From Pegoplata infirma (Eukaryota; Arthropoda; Insecta; Diptera; Anthomyiidae), in the NCBI GenBank assembly GCA_963921195.1, contig OY992540.1, positions 55,870,844 through 55,934,843 of the forward strand: 64,000 nt of DNA. Reading direction: 5' to 3'. Of this stretch, positions 57,303 to 64,000 are shown piece by piece. Made by a program: the position numbers and the translations under genes. Position 1 is the first letter of the stretch, and each line of letters starts with the position of its first letter. The notes under the pieces were generated by a model. The model was not told where the DNA came from, searched no databases, and saw only the letters and a program-made list of their open reading frames with translations.

Positions 57303-58475
57303 CTACAGAAGGTACAGCGACTGGCGTGCGTGGGTATCACTGGTGCTATTAGATCAGCACCCCAGGCCGGTCTGGAAGTGATACTAAACATTCAGCCCGT
57401 AGATATCTACATCAAGAGCACAGCAGCAAAATCGGCTCTTAGGTTAAGAGAGTCACTAATGCTTAAGCAACGCTCTTGGGGACACTCGACCATATTAAGT
57501 ACGGTGGGCGGGTCGGAATTAGAACGGAAAACCGACTATAACTCACCGCAGACGAACTTTAATAGGAACTTCGAAGTCAAAATACCAACTAGGGAAGACT
57601 GGGCGGCAAACTCTGTTATAACGGGGAATGCGATCTCAATTTTCACGGACGGATCGAAGATGGAGATGGGTACGGGTTCGGGAGTATACTCTGAATGCCT
57701 CGAAAGCAGGGCCTCAGTGAGGCTCCCGGACAAGTGTAGTGTTTTCCAGGCCGAGGTTTTTGCAATTGACAAGGCCGCGCAGATGATTATGACAAAGGAC
57801 CTAAGTCCTTGCGCCATCCACATTTTTGTGGACAGTCGTGCAGCTCTGAAGGCCTTAGGGTCACACACTGTAAAATCGAGAATTGTTAGTAATTGTATAC
57901 AATCCCTTCATCGAATCAGTCAGCACACAGTCAAGCTAATCTGGGTCCCTGGACATAGTGGGGTCGATGGTAACGAATTAGCTGATGAGTGTGCAAGAGG
58001 TGGCTCCGAGTCGGTGGGGGAACGTGCCGAACCGGACATCTCGGTTCCTATAGTGGAGTTGATGAACGAAATTGATAGGATATCGGAGAATATGATGAGG
58101 GATAGGTGGATATCGCTGACCACGTGCAGGATATCGCGGACCATGTGGCCACTGCCAAATCCTAAGAGGACAGAAAGTCTTCTTACCTTTGGCAAACGGA
58201 CGGTTAGCCTATTAGTGGGAGTACTGACGGGACACTGTATAATCGGCCAAATGGCCGTTCGTATGGGAATTTCTGACAGGGACTTTTGCAGAAGTAGTGG
58301 AGAGGTGGATGAGGAGGAGTCAGTGAGGCACTTGTTGTGTGAATGTCCGGGTCTGATGATACGTCGTCTTAAGTATTTGGGGCAACGATTTTTTGATGAC
58401 TTAGATTGCCTAAACAGTGTCCCATTGACGTCTCTAGCAGAATACCTTAGGGAATCGGGGTGGTTTGAGAGGTAG
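57303..58475 (+). CDS. Retrotransposon ORF2 C-terminus: RNase H and zinc-finger-like tail
   Basis: Remnant of a non-LTR polyprotein; RNase H degrades the RNA strand after reverse transcription. The frame is open from 57291 and the protein sense is clear from L-Q-K-V-Q-R-L-A at 57303. A GTG at 57330 is not a true start. Counting from 57330 (381 residues): GITGAIRSAPQAGLEVIL at 2-19 is the conserved link after the reverse transcriptase. The RNase H core spans about 101-225, with the catalytic set D107 (FTDGS), E142 (QAEVFA), D168 (FVDSRAAL), H209 (WVPGHSG) and D219 (ELADE), all intact. The tail has C320, H334, C337 and C339 (ESVRHLLCECP). The second Cys of the usual C-x2-C is Ser323, so the finger looks incomplete. 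Reverse transcriptase and endonuclease are missing. RNase H places it in I/LOA/R1-type groups, not jockey; clade is inference. Confidence 0.92.
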   Translation, partial: LQKVQRLACVGITGAIRSAPQAGLEVILNIQPVDIYIKSTAAKSALRLRESLMLKQRSWGHSTILSTVGGSELERKTDYNSPQTNFNRNFEVKIPTREDWAANSVITGNAISIFTDGSKMEMGTGSGVYSECLESRASVRLPDKCSVFQAEVFAIDKAAQMIMTKDLSPCAIHIFVDSRAALKALGSHTVKSRIVSNCIQSLHRISQHTVKLIWVPGHSGVDGNELADECARGGSESVGERAEPDISVPIVELMNEIDRISENMMRDRWISLTTCRISRTMWPLPNPKRTESLLTFGKRTVSLLVGVLTGHCIIGQMAVRMGISDRDFCRSSGEVDEEESVRHLLCECPGLMIRRLKYLGQRFFDDLDCLNSVPLTSLAEYLRESGWFER

Positions 58476-58600
58476 AATTTTGTTTTTCAGGGGAGTAGGG
58501 AGACAACTTTAGGGGAATCACAATGGGCCTTATGGCCTCCGAGTGAATTCGCTAAATCGGCGGACGCCCATCCAACCTAACCAAACATAATAATAAAAAA
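57303..58600 (+). mobile_element. 5'-truncated non-LTR retrotransposon with RNase H tail
   Basis: The element starts abruptly within coding sequence around 57303 and ends 3' of the stop with 'gcggacgcccatccaaccta', 'accaaacataataataaaaa'. The short (TAA)n-like end recalls I-clade elements (family knowledge). Base composition (close to 50% GC) contrasts sharply with the surroundings, indicating a relatively recent arrival. No target duplication could be fixed because both flanks are rich in AATAATAAA. Confidence 0.85.
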
Positions 58601-58854
58601 CAAAAAAATTACAAAATTCAGCAAATTGGTTTTATCTTAGTTTTAAAATATTCAATTTTATTTTTAAAATAGACAAAAAAACTAAAATTTTAATATCACA
58701 GTTGATTCACATTTAGTTTAAAATTGAAACATTGTTAATTTAATGTTGTACAATTTTATTTTTATGTTGTTATTAAACATTAAATCTCATTACAAAAAAA
58801 AATTGTTTTTAAAAAACTATTTCTTTTACAAAGAAATATTTAAACAAAAAAAAA
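58601..58854. other. AT-rich DNA, no gene seen
   Basis: No feature between the retrotransposon end and the next array. Confidence 0.45.
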
Positions 58855-59375
58855 AAAAAATAGAATCTGAGACTTTTTCTATTTAAAAAATGTCACAGAA
58901 TCTCAGACTTTTCCTATAGGCGAATTTGTCTCAGAATCTGAGACTTTTTCTATAGGAAAAATGTCTCAGAATCTGAGACTTTTTCTATAAGAAAAATGTC
59001 TCAGAATCTGAGACTTTTTCTATAGAAAAAATGTCTCAGAATCTGAGACTTTTTTTTTGGAAAAATGTCTCAGAATCTGAGACTTTTTCTATAGAAAAAA
59101 TGTCTCAGAATCTGAGACTTTTTCTATAGAAAAAATGTCTCAGAATCTGAGACTTTTCTATAGAAAAAACGTCTCAGAATCTGAGACTTTTTCTATAGAA
59201 AAAATGTCTCAGAATCTGAGACTTTTTCTATAGAAAAAATGTCTCAGAATCTGAGACTTTTTCTATAGAAAAAATGTCTCAGAATATGAGACTTTTTCAA
59301 TAGGCAAAATGTCTCAGAATCTGAGACTTTTTCTATAGGAAAAATGTCTCAGAATCTGAGACATTTTTCTAGCTC
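58855..59375. repeat. Homogeneous 35-bp minisatellite with two palindromes per unit
   Basis: About 15 units. Each is the perfect 17-bp dyad GTCTCAGAATCTGAGAC, the perfect 16-bp dyad TTTTTCTATAGAAAAA, and AT. Most central units (58990-59280) differ by at most one or two bases. Other members of the family (5040, 10705, 12221, 39780, 61250) are diverged, so this array looks recently amplified or homogenised. No spacer sequences, so not CRISPR-like. Confidence 0.95.
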
Positions 59376-60590
59376 GAGGTTTATGATATTGTCATAAAAG
59401 GTTATTTTTAATTTATTGCTTTAAAAAAGTTACTCATTTCATAGTATATCTGTACTGAAAATGTTAACAATAGATCAAGTTCAGCTTAACGATAATATCT
59501 GGGAAGTGCCAAATGATTTTCATTTTCTTATTAAAAATCGCTTACATAGCTGATCTGACAAACTTACAGTGACAATCGAAGAGTGCTGACGAAGAAAAGA
59601 TGGCTTCTGCCGAATGCTGTCGATTTTGATTGTGTTGTCAATGTTTTTTTTTTAAAGTGAGGTATTTTTAAATTGAAAATACAAATTTTCAATTTAAGTA
59701 CGCATTTTTCTCTCAGTGTACATACTCATATTCATAGTACTAAAATAACTGGTTGAATAACAGGAGTTGTTTTCTCTAGAATTTTTTTTTTTTTGTATTT
59801 GTTCATTCACTGGCTAAATGCCTGAATAGTTAGCTGGATATTAATCTGGTTTTTGCTCTTTTGAATGGCCACAAATTGAAAGTAAGAATTATATCCTTTT
59901 TACAAACTTACAAACTTTGAACTTTTCTAATGTTTCTTTTTTCCCCTCCCCCCTCTCTCTCACACATTCTAGTCATTTATATAAGCATCATCAACATCAT
60001 CATTGCCATCGTCATTTCTATTGTGAAAATAGAATTTTTAAAAATAAAAGAAAAAAGACGACAAATGTTTTGAAAAGCAGGAAAAATGAACACATTGTTA
60101 AATAGAAAAAAACAAACATAAAAAAAAAATACCAGAAAAACAGATTGAAATCAGTCTAAAAACAATTCAAGTGTAAAACTGCATTTTTACAATGGGTTTT
60201 TCGAAAATAACATGAAATAGAAAGAAATAAGACAATAAAACGTAGGATTGGACGAATTTTAAATACCCTTGAAATTATAAATGGGAAAGTCATTTAATGC
60301 AAGATGTTTTCCTTTTTTAGCGATACCTTAAAAAATATACGTATAACACTATGCAACACAAATTTCTCTTTTGAATGGGGCAAAAAAAAAAAATATGAAC
60401 GAACTACCAGTAGACTAAACCCCCCAAATAGTTTTGGAAAATTTAAGAAAAATAATTTTTTTTTTGAAAAATAGGTGCAAGGACACGCCTACCTCCCACG
60501 TGTCATGAAACTTATAAAATTAATTTAGCAACTAAAATGTCCTTAAAAGTACAAAAAGTGGGCATTACGATACACATACAACTAGCACAG
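59376..60590. other. Possibly low-copy AT-rich DNA, no gene seen
   Basis: The frame at 59917-60105 is S/H-rich from CT- and CATCA-rich DNA, without a domain. No window repeat family is recognised. Confidence 0.4.
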
Positions 60591-61156
60591 GCGTGGATCC
60601 ACGGTGGGGGGGGGGGATGGAAAAAGAAATTCCCCACCAAATCTTTTATACCCTCCAAAATGTAGAAAAGAATTAAAAACAAAAATTTGTCAGAGGCGTT
60701 TCTTTTTTATGGGGGGAGGGGGGTTGATGGGGTCAGTGGGGGACGTTGAGAGCACTTTTCCATCGCGATTAATATACCCAATGTTTCATTTATTTAACAA
60801 AAACACAAAGAAACATGTAAAAAAGTGTATTTTTTTAGAGGTTGGTTTTGTTCTTCAAGGGGGAACTTTTTTCCGCCTGGTCCGATTTGGCCAATTTCCG
60901 AATTTAACCTGCCTAGGAACATAAGACATATTTGTGCCAAACTTAAGGGGTCTAGATCTTTTATTTTGGACTGCATCGTGTTAACTACAGACAGACGGAC
61001 AGACGGACGGACAGACGGACGGACGGACATCGCTAGAATGTCTTAGAATCGATCACCGATCAATAATATACTTTATGTTGTCCCCAAACGATATTTCGAT
61101 GCGTAACACACGGAATGACAAAGTGAGTTTACCCCCATACTGTAGTTGGAGGGTAC
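60591..61156. mobile_element. mini-me/DINE-1-like element (second type)
   Basis: 'cacaggcgtggatccacgg' and a G-run precede 'ataccctccaaaatgtagaa'. Then 'gttcttcaagggggaacttt', 'cctggtccgatttggccaat', 'aacctgcctaggaacataag', a long GACA/GACG tract (60989-61028), 'acgatatttcgatgcgtaac' and 'tactgtagttggagggtaca'. It parallels 20365-21030. The frames at 60604-61046 are translations of the repeat. Confidence 0.7.
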
Positions 61157-61249
61157 AAAAAGAAAAAAAAGAGAAAAAGTAAACGAAGGGAAAGGAGAGG
61201 AAAAAGGGAAATTGAAAAAAAGGGTAATAATTTTTTTTCACGAAAAATT

Positions 61250-62290
61250 TCTAAGAATCTAAAAATTTTTCTAAGGGAGAATGTTAGAGTTTTTCTATAT
61301 AAAAATTTGATAATTTTGCTTTAGGAAAATTTTTCTTCAGGGAGAAATATAAATTTTTCTAAAAGAATAATTTGAAATTTTTTCTATTGAAAAAATCTGA
61401 GAAATTTTCTATAGGAATTTTTATAGAATTTCTTCTATGAAAAATGTCTTAGAATCTTAAAAAATCTCTAAATGAAAAAAGTCCCGGAATATTAAAATTT
61501 TTTTTTAGCAAAGATTTAGAAATTTTTCTATAGAAAAAAATTGAGAAATTTCCTATGGAAGTAATTTGCGAAAATTTCTGTTGGCAAAATTTGACAATTT
61601 TTATAAGGAAAATTTTACACTTTTTTCTATAGAGAAATTCTGAGAGTTTGTCTATTCGAAAAATCTAAGAATTTTCTATAGGAAAAATGTCCCAGAATCT
61701 CAAAATTTTTCTATAGAGAAAATGGTTTTGAATTTTTTTATAAAAAAACTCGAAATCTTTTTTTAACTCTAATATATAAAACTCGGAATATGTAAATTTT
61801 TATATAAAAAAAAAATAAATAAAATGTCTCAGAATTGAAATTTAAAAGATGTTTCAGAGTCTAAGACTTTGTTATTAAGAAAAGCTGAATACTTTTCTAT
61901 CGGAAAAATTCTTAGAATACTACAAAAAATATCTCAGACTTATTCGTTTGGGAAAACTTCTCAGAATTTGCATGAATTTGTAATGTCTCAGGATCTGAGA
62001 CTTTTTGTATAGAAAAAATACCTCAGAATCTGAGACCTTAAAGGGAAATGTTTCAAAATCTGTACAAATGTCTCAGAATCTAATACGTTCTCTGTAAGAA
62101 AATGTCAAAGACTCAGACTTTTTCTATAGTAAAAATTTCTTAAAAGCAAGACGTTTTCTAAAGGGAAAATGTCTCAGAAAATAAAACTGAGTTGTTGGAA
62201 AAAAATTTCTTAAGTTCAAAGAATTTCAATAGGAAATATTTTTTCCATAAAAAAAGTCTCAAATTTTTAGATTTGTTTCGTATAGAAAAA
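61250..62290. repeat. Very degenerate 35-bp minisatellite
   Basis: Units with 'tctcagaatctgagactttt', 'ttctatagaaaaaa' and many decayed versions ('aatttttctataggaaaaa') extend for about 1 kb. The clearest copies lie at 61985-62040. Oldest-looking member of the family in the window. Confidence 0.6.
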
Positions 62291-62422
62291 GTTTTATATT
62301 CAGGGAACTTTTTTATACCCTCCACTCTAGTGATAGAGGGTATTTATATATAAGTTTGTCATTACGTTTGTAACACCTTGAAATATTGGTCTATGACCCC
62401 ATAAAGTACATATATTCATGAT

Positions 62423-62975
62423 TAGGGATGAGATTTCCATGCAAATGCATGTTTTTTGTCGATAGTCTAAAAACGATATCGACCAATTATCTTTCCGAAT
62501 CAAGAAATTTGCGTTAAAATAGCATTGATTTGTTTTTGCATATTTTTGCATATTTTGGTGAAAATGCATATTTTTGCATATTTTGATTTTAAATTCATAT
62601 TTTGTGCATATTTCCAACTTTTAAGTGCATATTTCGGCATAAAGTAGCAAAAACACAAATTGAAATTAATTTTTTTCAAAAAATATTTTTAATTTTAATA
62701 ATTTATTTGGAAAATAAGAAAAACATTTTTTTTTGTTTTTAATTTTTTATAAATTTTCTTAATTTCTAAAAAAATCTTGCTCACATAAAGTATTAAATGT
62801 TACTATTTAAAGTTTTTCCTATTAAGAAGTTTTTCCTATGAAAACAAGATTTTTATTACACATATTTTATTTTTTATTGCATATTTTAAGGTTTTTTAGT
62901 GCATATTTTGAAATTTTTAGTGCATATTTTAAGCGCATATTTTCGATTTTTTAGTGCATGAAAATCTCATCCCTA
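62423..62975. mobile_element. 553-bp hAT-type MITE, ends TAGGGATGAGATTT, target duplication TTCATGAT
   Basis: TAGGGATGAGATTTCCATGCA (last base extended) at the left and TGCATGAAAATCTCATCCCTA at the right, nearly perfect 21-bp ends. TTCATGAT lies at 62415-62422 and 62976-62983. The host copy at 52375-52390 reads 'ttcacgatcctcg' without insertion. The interior is full of 'gcatattttg' motifs, as in the larger element at 52729. Confidence 0.9.
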
Positions 62976-63329
62976 TTCATGATCCTCGATCGATTTTAAG
63001 ACGATCTAGCGATGTCCGTCCGTCCGTCCGTCCGTCCGTCTGCCCGTCTGTCTGTCAATCTGTTGACATATATGTTGGGCATTTACCTGGTCAGGTTGGT
63101 ATTGCAATCCAGTGAAATCGGTCCAGTGGTTCAAAAGTTATAAGCAAAAGAATTTACGAGATAAAACACCCGCTTACTTTCGAAAGGACGCTGAAGCTTG
63201 GCGTATATATTTGCCGTTCTCCTGGCCTGGTTCGTTTTGAATTTCAGCCAGATCGGTCCAGTGGTTTAAAAGTCATTAGCAAAACCGTGAATTTCAGATT
63301 AGCTTTACCTTACATTCATAAGTTGAAAC

Positions 63330-63913
63330 TAGAGATGGGCACATCAGCAGATTAGAGCGTGAATCACGTGATTCACGCGTGAGTGTGACTGAATTCAATT
63401 TTACTCACGTGATTGTGAGTGTGGAAAAAAATTGCGTGAGTGTGCGTGAGTAAGATTTTTGCGTGAGTGAGTGTGCGTGAGTCGATTTGTTTGCGTGAAT
63501 TTGCGTGATTTATTTGCTTTTCATATTTTCTTTCGTACCAAAAAAAAGCAACAAAAAATTGTATAATTTGGCTTAAAAAAGCAAAAAAAAAAATTTTTCG
63601 CTGAACGTTGTTTTTTTCTCTAATCGAATATAAATTTCGCTGAACTTTAAATTTTGCTTAAAAATTTGAAAGATTTTTGAAATTTTAGTGTTTAATTTTT
63701 TTTTTTTATAAATAAGAGTTTCGTGAGTGTGAGTCATCGTGAGTGTGAGTGAAACTTGCGTGATTGCACGTGAGTCTGAGTTGTATTTAATTTACTCACG
63801 TCATTGTGAGTGAGTGTGAGTAGAAAAAATATGGTCGTGAGTGAATGTGCGTGATTCAAAAACTCCTGTCGTGAGCGTGAGTGAGTGTGAGTCTAAAATC
63901 ACGCCCATCTCTA
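63330..63913. mobile_element. 584-bp hAT-type MITE with GTGAGT repeats, ends TAGAGATGGGC
   Basis: TAGAGATGGGC and GCCCATCTCTA are perfect 11-bp ends. The flanks GTTGAAAC (63322-63329) and GTTAAAAC (63914-63921) differ at one base, an aged 8-bp duplication. Both ends inside are packed with 'gcgtgagtgtgagt' motifs and palindromes such as AATCACGTGATTCACG. Non-coding. Confidence 0.85.
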
Positions 63914-64000
63914 GTTAAAACCCCGTGTTTTAAAAACATTAATAACATTAAAAACATTAAATAATTTGCAACGTATTTTTGTTACTCAAAAAAATTTTTA

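Larger units (their letters stand above)
62310..64000 (+). mobile_element. mini-me/DINE-1-like element, interrupted by two hAT elements
   Basis: Same order as 52270-54517: 'ctccactctagtgatagagg', 'gtttgtaacaccttgaaata', 'gatcgattttaagacgatct', a long GTCC/GTCT tract (63016-63054), 'aatcggtccagtggttcaaa', 'gtgaatttcagattagcttt', and the tail after the second insert. It probably continues beyond the window. Confidence 0.75.

Noticed and set aside
57536..58195. Two minus-strand frames of 110 and 91 residues
   Set aside because: Antisense shadows of the RNase H frame, where GC-rich coding sequence lowers stop frequency on the other strand.
58855..59375. Regular repeats with palindromes, resembling a CRISPR array
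   Set aside because: Units are contiguous without unique spacers, and the window is eukaryotic in character; it is a minisatellite.

Overview
The window is very AT-rich, repeat-dense, eukaryotic non-coding DNA. I find no host protein-coding gene, rRNA or convincing functional tRNA. The repeat types point to a fly (Diptera), probably a cyclorrhaphan or calyptrate with an expanded genome. They include many mini-me/DINE-1-like elements carrying (GTCY)n microsatellites, TA-flanked MITEs, hAT-type elements with 8-bp target duplications, foldback elements, and fragments of two non-LTR retrotransposons. The species cannot be fixed from sequence alone. It may be intergenic or lie inside a large intron.

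Only two stretches look coding and both belong to transposons. A minus-strand reverse transcriptase (about 42714-44107, jockey/CR1-type) is open except for two in-frame stops. A plus-strand 5'-truncated non-LTR tail (57303-58475) encodes an RNase H domain and a C-terminal zinc-finger-like region. Almost all other open frames are translations of low-complexity arrays or MITE interiors.

Layout: 1-7800 holds MITEs, a tandem duplication and unclassified AT-rich DNA. 7800-10140 holds two abutting mini-me/DINE-like elements, one interrupted by a 1-kb TA-flanked MITE with three tRNA-like modules. 10700-12740 is a 35-bp minisatellite split by a hAT-like element. 13.5-20 kb holds nested MITEs. 20.4-22.2 kb has two more abutting DINE-like elements and a 429-bp hAT MITE. 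22.9-25.8 kb is a nest in which a SINE-like repeat contains a hAT element, which contains a tRNA-module MITE, which contains a 778-bp palindrome. 28.9-30.8 kb is a DINE-like element split by a 1.3-kb palindromic MITE. 32.56-34.62 kb is a 16-bp satellite with a 160-bp higher-order repeat. 36-50.3 kb is dominated by GATGAAAA-type minisatellite arms, palindromic junctions and foldback elements, plus the reverse transcriptase relic. 51-57 kb has more repeat copies and hAT/DINE nests. 57.3-58.6 kb is the RNase H retrotransposon tail. 58.86-59.37 kb is a homogeneous array of the 35-bp repeat. 60.6-64 kb has further DINE-like elements, one interrupted by two hAT elements.

The genes do not form a pathway. 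The organising principle is successive insertion. Several insertions can be read precisely because the host repeat has an uninterrupted paralogue elsewhere in the window, giving target duplications and relative ages without outside data. I see no convincing new biological system. The most unusual structures are the four-layer nest, the tRNA-like modules inside a TA-flanked MITE, the minisatellite-armed foldbacks with a conserved palindromic junction, and the two-palindrome 35-bp satellite.
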